From contig NZ_JAFMHJ010000013.1 of NCBI RefSeq assembly GCF_017854565.1, positions 1 through 64,000 on the forward strand: 64,000 bases of DNA, written 5' to 3'. Position 1 is the stretch's first letter; each line of letters begins with the position of its first letter. Both the position numbers and the translations under genes were made by a program. This document shows positions 47,936-55,700 of this stretch, in pieces. Source of the DNA: Yoonia sp. Lineage in GTDB: Bacteria; Pseudomonadota; Alphaproteobacteria; Rhodobacterales; Rhodobacteraceae. Below the pieces are notes generated by a model. That model worked only from the letters and a program-made list of their open reading frames with translations, did not search any database and was not told the DNA's origin.

Positions 47936-48419
47936 CACGGCTCGGCATCAAAAAATGACCTGTGGCCTGCGCGAAAAGGCGGCTGCGATTGTCCTGCCAT
48001 GCCTCGACGTGCACGGACGCATAGCGGCGGCCAGACCTGTTCACCCGCGCCCGCGCATAGGCATCGCGCGGCAGCCCGGTACGCAAATAGTCGACCGTGA
48101 AATCAATCGTCTTGGGCAGACGGAACCGGGGGGCATCATTTGTCGTTTTGCCAGCTTCCATATCTTCCCAGATCATGGCCCAGCTTAGTTCCATGATCGC
48201 GGTCACCTCAAGAAACGCAGCGGTCACCCCGCCATGCAGCGCAGGCAGCATCGGATTGCCGATGTGTCGCTCCGCAAAAGGCAGCACCGCCGTCAGCTCA
48301 TCCCCGCGACGGTCGATCTTGATCCCGAGATACTGGATGTAGGGCACACCGGACACCAGTTTTTGCAGCGTGGCATCGCGACGTTGTTTGATGATCTGCA
48401 CTGGCTCTGGCTGCTTCAT
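47928..48419 (-). CDS. PaaI-type hotdog thioesterase 2
   Basis: A 163-residue acyl-CoA thioesterase of the hotdog fold. The active-site helix region is [21 protein letters not shown], with His-Gly-Gly and a Glu in the place of the usual Asp/Glu base; [22 protein letters not shown] and [14 protein letters not shown] are the central strands. Substrate is not known; aromatic or fatty acyl-CoA are typical. ATGA overlap with the preceding thioesterase suggests the two may form a hetero-oligomer. Confidence 0.85.
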   Translation of the reverse strand: MKQPEPVQIIKQRRDATLQKLVSGVPYIQYLGIKIDRRGDELTAVLPFAERHIGNPMLPALHGGVTAAFLEVTAIMELSWAMIWEDMEAGKTTNDAPRFRLPKTIDFTVDYLRTGLPRDAYARARVNRSGRRYASVHVEAWQDNRSRLFAQATGHFLMPSRDD

Positions 48420-48856
48420 GGCTTTGCCCTTTCGATGGTAAAGGCCCCGGTGGCGGTTGCGACCGGTCGGTCGGGGTCACCATCGGTGGCTGTCGCGCGC
48501 ACAAAGGCCACGGACCGGGTCACATGATAACACTCCGCTGTGGCAGTAATCCGATCACCGGGTTTGGCCGGTCGCATGTAATCAATACGCAGATCAAGTG
48601 TCGCGGTGCCGACAGGGGCTTCGGGATGTGACATCACGGCCGCGCCACCGCAGGTATCCATAAGCGCGGACACTGCCCCGCCATGGATAACCCCGGTTTC
48701 TGGATCACCGACAAGACGCAGATCATAAGGCATGTCGATCACAGCACGCCCGTCACCAATATCAATCAAGGTCATGCCCAATGCACCTGCGTGCGGAATC
48801 GATTCGATGAATTTTCTGGCAAGCATGTCGCGGCGTGCCTTTTTTGCGTCTGACAT
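48416..48856 (-). CDS. PaaI-type hotdog thioesterase 1
   Basis: A 146-residue hotdog thioesterase. The helix [19 protein letters not shown] carries His-Gly-Gly and the catalytic Asp; [17 protein letters not shown] is the central strand block typical of PaaI. ATG 48856 is 6 bases from AAGGA; ATG 48862 abuts it. It is first in a thioesterase-thioesterase-MATE operon. The two thioesterases share layout but only low similarity, so they are not a recent duplication. Confidence 0.87.
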   Translation of the reverse strand: MSDAKKARRDMLARKFIESIPHAGALGMTLIDIGDGRAVIDMPYDLRLVGDPETGVIHGGAVSALMDTCGGAAVMSHPEAPVGTATLDLRIDYMRPAKPGDRITATAECYHVTRSVAFVRATATDGDPDRPVATATGAFTIERAKP

Positions 48857-48896
48857 CGTCATTCCTTTGTACGCCGATCATTCGGCTGAAACCTGA

Positions 48897-48920
48897 CACT
48901 TGCAGTTGGGACTGCAAGTG
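48897..48920. promoter_or_regulatory. 9-bp inverted repeat in the divergent promoter of the exporter gene
   Basis: CACTTGCAG (48897-48905) and CTGCAAGTG (48912-48920) form a perfect 9-bp inverted repeat with 6 bases between. A TTGCAG inside it and TATATC at 48922-48927 could be -35 and -10 (16-base spacer) toward the exporter, so a protein on this site would control that promoter and possibly the divergent thioesterases. Confidence 0.5.
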
Positions 48921-48964
48921 CTATATCTGCAATTAAGAATTGTTCGCAACAAAGGATTTGTCCA

Positions 48965-50104
48965 TTGGACACGACGACCAACTTACCAAGTGTTGTTCTG
49001 CCTCGGCTTTTGGGGCCGTTTCGCCCAAGGCGTCTCATCGTTGCGCTGATCCTGTTGGGGCTGGCCATTGCGCCCGGCATCTTGGGCGAAGTGACCCGCG
49101 GCTTGATGGTGGACGCCTACGTTCAGGTTTCCGCCTTTGTTGCGGCCACCCTGCTGCTGTTTTACGGCGCCGAACGGTTGTTCAACTTCGATATCGGTCA
49201 GTCGCTGAAAAACGCCAAAGGCTGGCAGGTTCCGATGGCCGCACTTTTGGGCGCGACGCCCGGCTGCGGCGGGGCCGTTGTTGTTGTGGCCGCATATTCG
49301 TCCGGCAATGTGGGCTTTGGTGCCGTCGTCGCGACGTTGACGGCCACGATGGGTGACGCCGCGTTTCTGCTTATTGCCACCCGCCCGGACGCCGCAATCG
49401 TCGTGCTGCCGTTGTCGTTCGCAATTGGGATCATATCTGGCTGGGTCGTCGATGCACTTTCGGGGGATACGATGGTGCCCGATAAGATGGCGCAATGCGA
49501 CATGGCACCATTGGTTGGCCGGACCCGCGCCAAGGATTATGCGTTTCTGGCGCTTGTCATGCCCGGTCTGGTCATCGGCATTACCCAACTGAGTGGGGCC
49601 GATGTCTATGAAGTCTACGGCCCGTTTGTGACGGTTGTCGGCCTGATCGGCACTGTCATCAGCCTTGGCGTCTGGACAACGTCCAAACTGCACGCCATGA
49701 CCAACGGCGGCGATAGCCCCGTGACGCGGATGGCAGAAGAAACGGCTTTCATCTCGGTTTGGGTGATCGGGGCCTATCTGAGCTATGACTATATCGTGAC
49801 TTTTACCGGTCTTGATCTCGAAGCCAGCTTTGGCACGATTGGACCACTTTTGCCGCTGATGGGTATTCTGATCGGTTTGATACCGGGATGCGGGCCACAA
49901 GTTCTGGTAACGACGCTTTATGTGAACGGGCTCATTCCCTTTGCTGCGCTGATGGGCAATGCAATATCGAACGACGGCGACGCGTTGTTCCCCGCCATTG
50001 CATTGAACCCCAAGGCAGCAATCTGGGCGACCATTTACTCCACCGTTCCGGCCTTGATTGCAGGCTATAGCTTCTATTTCTTCGCCCCCGGCTTCATGAA
50101 CTAA
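48965..50104 (+). CDS. Putative ten-helix metal exporter (ArsP_2 / putative manganese transporter)
   Basis: A 379-residue polytopic protein resembling the family annotated as putative 10TM heavy-metal exporter or putative manganese transporter. Two glycine-cysteine motifs, GATPGCGGA near residue 98 and GLIPGCGPQ near residue 305, lie in similar places in the two halves, pointing to an internal repeat with a thiolate-lined path. About ten hydrophobic helices are seen. The start is TTG 48965, 8 bases after AAGGA; no ATG fits. The ion is not proven. A conspicuous inverted repeat lies upstream; two MerR genes follow. Confidence 0.75.
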   Translation: MDTTTNLPSVVLPRLLGPFRPRRLIVALILLGLAIAPGILGEVTRGLMVDAYVQVSAFVAATLLLFYGAERLFNFDIGQSLKNAKGWQVPMAALLGATPGCGGAVVVVAAYSSGNVGFGAVVATLTATMGDAAFLLIATRPDAAIVVLPLSFAIGIISGWVVDALSGDTMVPDKMAQCDMAPLVGRTRAKDYAFLALVMPGLVIGITQLSGADVYEVYGPFVTVVGLIGTVISLGVWTTSKLHAMTNGGDSPVTRMAEETAFISVWVIGAYLSYDYIVTFTGLDLEASFGTIGPLLPLMGILIGLIPGCGPQVLVTTLYVNGLIPFAALMGNAISNDGDALFPAIALNPKAAIWATIYSTVPALIAGYSFYFFAPGFMN

Positions 50105-50134
50105 GCGCCGCTTCCGCCGTTGCCCCCTTCGCGA

Positions 50135-50157
50135 CTTGACGCTACGATACGGTCAAG
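50135..50157. promoter_or_regulatory. Inverted repeat before the first MerR gene
   Basis: CTTGAC (50135-50140) and GTCAAG (50152-50157) flank an 11-base centre that itself has TACGATAC-like symmetry. The right arm runs into the Shine-Dalgarno AAGGAGG, so a protein bound here would block this gene's own expression. Confidence 0.35.
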
Positions 50158-50166
50158 GAGGTGCTC

Positions 50167-50535
50167 ATGAACGAAAAACGCCTGTCATTCAAAGAGATGT
50201 GCGCAAAATTCGATGTGACGCCGCGCACGCTCCGTTATTATGAATATATTGAACTGCTTTCGCCCGAGAAAGAAGGCAGATCCCGCTTTTACGGCGCTAC
50301 GGAACTGGCCCGTATGACGTTGATTTTACGTGGCCGCAGGTTTGGGTTCTCGCTTGAGGATATTCGCCAGTGGCTGATGATCTACGAGCACGAAGGCACC
50401 CAAGCACAGATGCGCGAATGGATAGAGATGGCCGACAGACAATTGGTCGAGCTTCAAGAACAGCGCAAACAGCTTGATGAAACCATGGCGGAGCTGAAGT
50501 CGTTGCGAGACGAAACAGAAAAGACACTGGACTGA
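50167..50535 (+). CDS. MerR family regulator, small type, copy 1
   Basis: A 122-residue MerR-like regulator. The winged-helix DNA domain is at residues 5-70 (FDVTPRTLRYYEYIELLSP, then LRGRRFGFSLEDIRQWL), and a C-terminal coiled coil (about 80-120) makes the dimer. There are no cysteines in the metal-binding loop, so it is not a CueR/MerR type metal sensor; it resembles regulators of acyl-CoA and branched-chain degradation (LiuR-like). AAGGAGG lies 5 bases before ATG 50167. It is paralogous to the next gene. Confidence 0.85.
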   Translation: MNEKRLSFKEMCAKFDVTPRTLRYYEYIELLSPEKEGRSRFYGATELARMTLILRGRRFGFSLEDIRQWLMIYEHEGTQAQMREWIEMADRQLVELQEQRKQLDETMAELKSLRDETEKTLD

Positions 50536-50660
50536 TCGGCCAATACTGTTTTGCACGTCCCGCGCCGAGCGCCCGCCCCCATCCCCGCCAAGGATTGCAA
50601 AATTGCGCCTGCCCTTTGGAAATCGTTGCTGACCTTTCGTCAACCGGATCATGACGCCAC

Positions 50661-50688
50661 GTTACGTTTACGTTAACGTCAACGTTAC
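50661..50688. promoter_or_regulatory. 28-base near-palindrome with four ACGT at 6-base steps
   Basis: The site is centred on GTTAAC and 24 of 28 positions are symmetric. ACGT occurs at 50664, 50670, 50676 and 50682, exactly 6 bases apart. The core TTTACGTTAACGTCAA resembles motifs described for LiuR-like MerR regulators of acyl-CoA catabolism. It lies 63-90 bases before the second MerR gene and so ahead of the beta-oxidation operon. TTTACG (50667) and TAAGGT (50692) are 19 bases apart, the long spacer seen at MerR-type promoters. Confidence 0.6.
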
Positions 50689-50750
50689 TTGTAAGGTAAG
50701 TCCAAACTCCGCATCTGTGTCGTACCGCTGCACACTTTAGGAATGGACTG

Positions 50751-51152
50751 ATGGCCGCCGAAACAATGAACATACGCGAAATGTGTGACGCCTTTGATGT
50801 GACGCCGCGCACGCTTCGCTTTTACGAATCCAAGGAACTGCTGTTCCCAACCCGCGATAGGCAGAAGCGTTTGTTCACGAAACGTGATCGGGCCCGCCTG
50901 AAGCTGATCCTGCGCGGCAAACGCTTTGGCTTCAGCTTGGAAGAAATCCGTCAACTGCTTGACCTCTACCACATGGACGACGGCCAAGAAGCGCAGCTTT
51001 CAAAATCCTACGAACTGGCCGGGCGTCATCTTGCCGCCATGGAAGCGCAAAAAGCCGAGTTGGAAGAAGCCATTGGCGAGCTGAAACAACAGATGCATTG
51101 GGGCGCTGAAAAGCTTGCCAAATTGGCCAAACACAAATCGACCGCCGCCTGA
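50751..51152 (+). CDS. MerR family regulator, small type, copy 2 (LiuR-like)
   Basis: A 133-residue MerR-type regulator paralogous to the gene at 50167. FDVTPRTLRFYESKELLFPT and ILRGKRFGFSLEEIRQLLDLY form the DNA domain; the C-terminal half is a helical dimerisation arm ending AKLAKHKSTAA. It lacks a ligand-binding domain and metal Cys. It lies 46 bases before an acyl-CoA dehydrogenase gene and beyond a palindromic site, hence most likely controls the beta-oxidation operon and itself. ATG 50751 has a weak Shine-Dalgarno (GGAATGG). Confidence 0.87.
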   Translation: MAAETMNIREMCDAFDVTPRTLRFYESKELLFPTRDRQKRLFTKRDRARLKLILRGKRFGFSLEEIRQLLDLYHMDDGQEAQLSKSYELAGRHLAAMEAQKAELEEAIGELKQQMHWGAEKLAKLAKHKSTAA

Positions 51153-51198
51153 AAAACCCGCAGCCACCACAGACGACCGATCTTAGGGAGATACCGAA

Positions 51199-52977
51199 AT
51201 GCCGATCTACAACGCACCCACAAAGGACCTGCAGTTCGTCCTGCACGACCTGCTGAAAGTCAGCGAGCAGGACATCGCGGGCTATGATGATCTGGACCGG
51301 GACTTCACCGGGGCCGTTTTGGAAGAAGCCGGCAAAGTCGCGACCGAGGTGCTGCATCCGCTAAACGTTGTGGGCGACAAAGAGGGCTGCGTGATGGAAA
51401 ACGGTGTGGTGCGCACGCCGACGGGATTTAAAGCCGCCTTTGCGCAGATGAAACAGGGCGGCTGGACCGCGATGGACTGTGATCCCGAATATGGCGGTCA
51501 GGGGCTTCCCTATGTGATGAACACCGCCGCACAGGAACCCTTTGTGTCGGCCAACATGGCGTTCAACATGTATCAGGGCCTGACCCACGGTGCCTATTCC
51601 GCGATCCATGCCCACGGGTCAGACGAACAGAAGCAAAAGTACCTTCCCAAGATGGTCACCTGCGAATGGACCGGCACCATGAACCTGACAGAGCCACATT
51701 GCGGCACTGATCTGGGCCTGATGCGGACCAAAGCCGTGCCAAACGATGATGGGTCATACAAAATTTCGGGCCAAAAGATTTTCATCTCGGCTGGTGAACA
51801 CGACATGGCCGACAACATCATCCACCTTGTGCTTGCCAAGATCCAAGGCGGACCTGAGGGGATCAAAGGCGTGTCCCTCTTCATCGTGCCGAAATTCCTC
51901 GTGAATGACGACGGCAGCCTTGGGGCGCGCAACGGCGTGACATGTGGCAAGATCGAAGAAAAAATGGGCATCCACGGCAATGCGACCTGCGTGATGAACT
52001 ATGACCAGGCAACGGGTTTTCTTATTGGTCAGGCACACAAAGGCATGCGCGCCATGTTCACGATGATGAACGAAGCGCGCATCGGCGTCGGCCTGCAAGG
52101 TTACGCACAAGCCGAAAGCGCCTATCAAAACGCCGTGGCCTATGCCAAGGACCGCCTGCAGGGCCGCGCTGTCACAGGTGCTGAAAATCCCGACGGCCCT
52201 GCCGATCCATTGATTGTTCACCCCGACATCCGCCGCAACCTGATGGACCAAAAATCATTCGTCGAAGGCGCGCGTGCCTTTACGCTTTGGGGCGCATACC
52301 TGATTGATCGCGCACACCGCAACGACGACAAAGACGCCGAAGGCCTGATTTCTCTGCTGACGCCTGTCATCAAAGGGTTTCAGACGGACAAAGGGTTCGA
52401 ATATGCCACAGCAGCCCAGCAGGTTTACGGTGGCCACGGTTATATCGAAGAATGGGGCATGTCCCAATATGCCCGCGACGCCCGCATCGCGATGATCTAC
52501 GAAGGCGCCAACGGCATTCAGGCGCTAGATCTGGTCGGTCGCAAGCTGACCCAAGATGGCGGCAAGCACGTGATGGCATTCTTTGAGATGATCAAGACGT
52601 TCATCAAGAAAAATGACGGCAATGAAGCCCTGAAAACCGGCTTTCTTGATCCACTCAAGGCCGCATCCAAGGACCTGCAATCCGCCGGTATGTACTTTAT
52701 GCAGAACGGCATGAAGAACCCCAACAATGCGCTGTCCGGTTCCTATGACTTCATGCACATGATGGGGCATGTCTGTCTGGGCCTGATGTGGGCGCGGATG
52801 GCCAAGGCCGCGATGGACGCACTGGAAGGCGGCGCATCCGACACCGACTTCTACAAGACCAAGATCGCGACAGGCCGCTACTATATGGCCCGCCAATTGC
52901 CCGCGACATCCATGCATCTGGCCCGCATCAACACCGGTGCGGATACGGTCATGGCGCTTGAGGCGGCAAACTTCTAA
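51199..52977 (+). CDS. Acyl-CoA dehydrogenase (FadE / DmdC-like)
   Basis: A 592-residue acyl-CoA dehydrogenase with the extra C-terminal domain, which oxidises acyl-CoA to trans-2-enoyl-CoA. The flavin region is seen in [19 protein letters not shown] and the catalytic glutamate is Glu435 in [12 protein letters not shown]. The family includes both FadE enzymes and DmdC, the 3-methylmercaptopropionyl-CoA dehydrogenase of DMSP demethylation; these cannot be told apart by eye. AGGGAG is 8 bases before the ATG. The position in front of GST, thiolase and FadB genes favours fatty-acid oxidation. Confidence 0.93.
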   Translation: MPIYNAPTKDLQFVLHDLLKVSEQDIAGYDDLDRDFTGAVLEEAGKVATEVLHPLNVVGDKEGCVMENGVVRTPTGFKAAFAQMKQGGWTAMDCDPEYGGQGLPYVMNTAAQEPFVSANMAFNMYQGLTHGAYSAIHAHGSDEQKQKYLPKMVTCEWTGTMNLTEPHCGTDLGLMRTKAVPNDDGSYKISGQKIFISAGEHDMADNIIHLVLAKIQGGPEGIKGVSLFIVPKFLVNDDGSLGARNGVTCGKIEEKMGIHGNATCVMNYDQATGFLIGQAHKGMRAMFTMMNEARIGVGLQGYAQAESAYQNAVAYAKDRLQGRAVTGAENPDGPADPLIVHPDIRRNLMDQKSFVEGARAFTLWGAYLIDRAHRNDDKDAEGLISLLTPVIKGFQTDKGFEYATAAQQVYGGHGYIEEWGMSQYARDARIAMIYEGANGIQALDLVGRKLTQDGGKHVMAFFEMIKTFIKKNDGNEALKTGFLDPLKAASKDLQSAGMYFMQNGMKNPNNALSGSYDFMHMMGHVCLGLMWARMAKAAMDALEGGASDTDFYKTKIATGRYYMARQLPATSMHLARINTGADTVMALEAANF

Positions 52978-52980
52978 GCT

Positions 52981-53029
52981 GACGATGGGTTCGCGCAAAA
53001 CGTGCGCACCCTCATCCGGTTTTTCGTTT
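52981..53029 (+). terminator. Imperfect hairpin after the acyl-CoA dehydrogenase gene
   Basis: GACGATGGGTTCGCGC can fold with GTGCGCACCCTCATC across AAAAC, with a mismatch, and is followed by CGGTTTTTCG. It might be a weak terminator or processing site that lowers expression of the downstream part of the operon. Confidence 0.3.
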
Positions 53030-53064
53030 GAAAGACCGACGGCACGGGTTGGGAGGCCTATACG

Positions 53065-53691
53065 ATGACCATGAAACTACATTGCTTTGGCGAAAGCGGA
53101 AACGCCTACAAGGCCGCCCTGACCCTCACCTTCGCCGGTGAGGAATGGGAACCGGTGTTCGTCGATTTCTTCAACGGCGCGACACGCAGCCCCGAATTTC
53201 GCGCACTCAACATCATGGGTGAAGTGCCCGTGCTTGAGGATGGGGATACAATTCTGACCCAATCGGGCGTCATTCAGGATTACATCAGCTCCAAGACGGG
53301 CAAGCTGGGCGGCAAATCTGCGGACCAGCGCCGCGAGGTTCTGCGCTGGATGTTCTTCGACAACCACAAGGTGTCCGGTGTGGCCGGCCCCTTGCGGTTC
53401 AACATGAACTTCCTGCCCGAAGACAAACGCAACGCGGATGTGAACGCGTTTATGGCGATGCGGCTTGCCTCCGCGCTCAAGATTATGGACGCGCATCTTG
53501 AGGGTCGCAACTGGCTGGCCGGGGAAGAGATGACAATCGCCGACATCGCCTGCGCCGGTTACCTGTTTTACGACGAAAACTTCACTTTCGACCGCACCGA
53601 TTACCCCAATATTGACCGCTGGCTTGACCGGATCGCCGCCCAGCCCGGCTGGAAACACCCATACGATCTGATGCCGCGAGCATTAGACTAA
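53065..53691 (+). CDS. Glutathione S-transferase family protein
   Basis: A 208-residue GST. The thioredoxin-like N-domain (1-80) has FGESGNAYKAALTL with the active-site Ser/Asn, the cis-Pro in MGEVPVLEDGD, and SGVIQDYI; the helical C-domain has the MTIADIACAGYL N-capping box motif. GGGAGG lies 8 bases before the first ATG. A GST between acyl-CoA dehydrogenase and thiolase genes is a familiar Rhodobacteraceae arrangement; it may protect from reactive enals or bind acyl thiols. The substrate is unknown. Confidence 0.88.
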   Translation: MTMKLHCFGESGNAYKAALTLTFAGEEWEPVFVDFFNGATRSPEFRALNIMGEVPVLEDGDTILTQSGVIQDYISSKTGKLGGKSADQRREVLRWMFFDNHKVSGVAGPLRFNMNFLPEDKRNADVNAFMAMRLASALKIMDAHLEGRNWLAGEEMTIADIACAGYLFYDENFTFDRTDYPNIDRWLDRIAAQPGWKHPYDLMPRALD

Positions 53692-53712
53692 TATCCATAG
53701 GAAGGACTTCTA

Positions 53713-54012
53713 ATGGCATACATAAACGAAAAGCTTTTCGCTGCCGTGTTGGGCATGGCGACATCGCATGCCCCACTGCGCCAAAGGCTAAAAGACGCCT
53801 ATATTTATAATCTGATGCACGCGGATTACCCCACGCATGAGTGGGGCAGTGAAATTCAAGAGCAACTGACCGAAATTCGAGAGCTGCTCACTAAAATTGA
53901 AGACCCCAAAGAGGGTTCAGTTAGCGCAACGGTAGATCAGATGACCGACCAAGAAGTCGAAGAATGCATCGAGAAAATCTGCGGTATTATCTTTCTTTTG
54001 GGGGCAAAATAA
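53713..54012 (+). CDS. Orphan small protein inserted in the beta-oxidation operon
   Basis: A 99-residue acidic, mostly helical protein (MAYINEKLFAAVLGM at start, EIQEQLTEIRELLTKIED in the middle, EVEECIEKICGIIFLLG at the end). An AGGAAGG Shine-Dalgarno lies before ATG 53713, and the stop is 2 bases from the thiolase start, so it is a real member of the operon. Codon choice and lower GC than its neighbours suggest later acquisition. It has two cysteines four apart near the C-terminus. I do not recognise a family. Confidence 0.65.
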   Translation: MAYINEKLFAAVLGMATSHAPLRQRLKDAYIYNLMHADYPTHEWGSEIQEQLTEIRELLTKIEDPKEGSVSATVDQMTDQEVEECIEKICGIIFLLGAK

Positions 54013-54014
54013 CT

Positions 54015-55226
54015 ATGACCGAAGCCTATATCTACGACACCGTCCGCACCCCGCGCGGCAAGGGCCGCAAGGACGGCAGCCTGCACGAGGTGACATCCGC
54101 GCGCCTGTCAGCAGGTGTGCTGAACGCGCTGAAAGAACGCAACAACCTGCAAGGCCACGCGGTCGAGGATGTGATCTGGGGCAACGTCACGCAAGTCGGC
54201 GAACAGGGCGGCTGCCTTGCGCGGACCGCCGTTCTGACCTCCAACCTTGACCAATCCATCCCCGGTCTGGCGATCAACCGCTTCTGCGCCTCGGGCATGG
54301 AGGCCGTGAACCTTGCGGCGAACCAAGTCAAAGGCGGGGCGGGTCAGGCCTATATCGCCGGTGGCGTGGAAATGATGGGCCGGGTGCCCATGGGCAGTGA
54401 CGGGGCGGCGATTGCCGTTGATCCCTCGATTGCCATGGACACCTATTTCGTCCCGCAAGGCATCAGCGCAGATATCATAGCGACGGAATACGGGTTCAGC
54501 CGCGACGATGCCGACCAACTTGCCGTCGAAAGCCAAAAGCGTGCCAAGCATGCGTGGGATGAAAAGCGCTTTGCCAGATCCATCGTCACCGTGCGCGATA
54601 TCAACGGCCTCGCGATCCTTGATCATGACGAATATATGCGCCCCGGCACCGACATGCAGACGCTTAGCGCGCTCAACCCTGCCTTTCAGGCTATGGGCGA
54701 AGTGATGCCCGGCTTTGATAAGGTCGCGCTGATGAAATACCCGCATCTGGAGCGGATCAACCACATCCACCACGCGGGCAATTCATCGGGTATCGTGGAT
54801 GGCGCAGCAGGCGTGCTGGTCGCGTCCAGGGAATGGGGCGAGGCGATGGGCATCAAACCCCGCGCCGTGATCCGGGCCACAGCGAAAATCGGCACGGACC
54901 CCACCATCATGCTGACCGGTCCCGTGCCAGTAACCGAAAAGATATTGGCAGATTCAGGCATGTCGATCAGCGACATTGACCTGTTTGAAGTCAACGAAGC
55001 GTTTGCATCCGTGGTGCTGCGGTTCATGCAGGCCTTCAATGTGGACAACAGCCGGGTCAACGTCAACGGCGGCTCTATCGCCATGGGGCATCCGCTGGGC
55101 GCGACAGGGGCCATCATCATCGGCACCTTGCTGGACGAGCTTGAGCGGACAGGCAAGGGGACGGGTCTTGCGACCTTGTGCATTGCATCCGGCATGGGTG
55201 CTGCAACGATCATCGAGCGGGTCTGA
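54015..55226 (+). CDS. Acetyl-CoA C-acyltransferase (thiolase, FadA-type)
   Basis: A 403-residue thiolase that cleaves 3-ketoacyl-CoA in the last step of beta-oxidation. The nucleophilic Cys is Cys91 in NRFCASGMEAV; the conserved His lies in NVNGGSIAMGHPLGATG and the second Cys in TLCIASGMGAAT near the C-terminus. Length is standard for FadA/FadI. It starts 2 bases after the orphan gene. With the multifunctional enzyme encoded two genes on it should form a fatty-acid oxidation complex. Confidence 0.94.
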   Translation: MTEAYIYDTVRTPRGKGRKDGSLHEVTSARLSAGVLNALKERNNLQGHAVEDVIWGNVTQVGEQGGCLARTAVLTSNLDQSIPGLAINRFCASGMEAVNLAANQVKGGAGQAYIAGGVEMMGRVPMGSDGAAIAVDPSIAMDTYFVPQGISADIIATEYGFSRDDADQLAVESQKRAKHAWDEKRFARSIVTVRDINGLAILDHDEYMRPGTDMQTLSALNPAFQAMGEVMPGFDKVALMKYPHLERINHIHHAGNSSGIVDGAAGVLVASREWGEAMGIKPRAVIRATAKIGTDPTIMLTGPVPVTEKILADSGMSISDIDLFEVNEAFASVVLRFMQAFNVDNSRVNVNGGSIAMGHPLGATGAIIIGTLLDELERTGKGTGLATLCIASGMGAATIIERV

Positions 55227-55243
55227 CGAAAGGCGAAAACAGC

Positions 55244-55654
55244 ATGGCAGACACGTTCTTTCAGCAGTGGCTTGATCGCGTCGGCGATGCATTTTTCAGC
55301 GACCGCTTTGAAATTTTTCGTGCGGCCATCCGGCTGCCTCTTGAAATAACAAGTGAGGACGGGGGCAGGACCATCACCGATACGGACGGCTTGCAGGCCC
55401 AGTTCGACATGTGGATGGACATGATGAAAACACAGCGCGTGACGGACATGATCCGGGTTGCGCACAATGTCCAATGGATGAGCCCCGACATGATCTGCGG
55501 CGACTACTACACGGAACTACTTTCGAACGGACAACGGATCATGGATCGGTTTCAATCTTCCATGATCCTGGAGAAACGCAACGACAGCTGGCTCGCCACG
55601 CATGTCGCAACGGGGATCACCCGCGACATTTGGCCACCGATCCTACCGAATTAA
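55244..55654 (+). CDS. NTF2-like small protein in the beta-oxidation operon
   Basis: A 136-residue protein with the alternating helix-strand pattern of an NTF2/SnoaL-like cone: N-terminal helices (FFQQWLDRVGDAFFSDRFEIF), a glycine-rich turn with TDTDGLQAQFDMWMDMM, then late strands with YYTELLSNGQ and SMILEKRNDSWLATHVA. No catalytic residues are certain. It lies 17 bases after the thiolase and 46 bases before fadB. An accessory role such as binding acyl chains or a regulator of the complex is a guess. Confidence 0.6.
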   Translation: MADTFFQQWLDRVGDAFFSDRFEIFRAAIRLPLEITSEDGGRTITDTDGLQAQFDMWMDMMKTQRVTDMIRVAHNVQWMSPDMICGDYYTELLSNGQRIMDRFQSSMILEKRNDSWLATHVATGITRDIWPPILPN

Positions 55655-55700
55655 ACGGCCCGGCAGGCCGGATAGACACATCTCTAAGGGAGCCCCTTCC

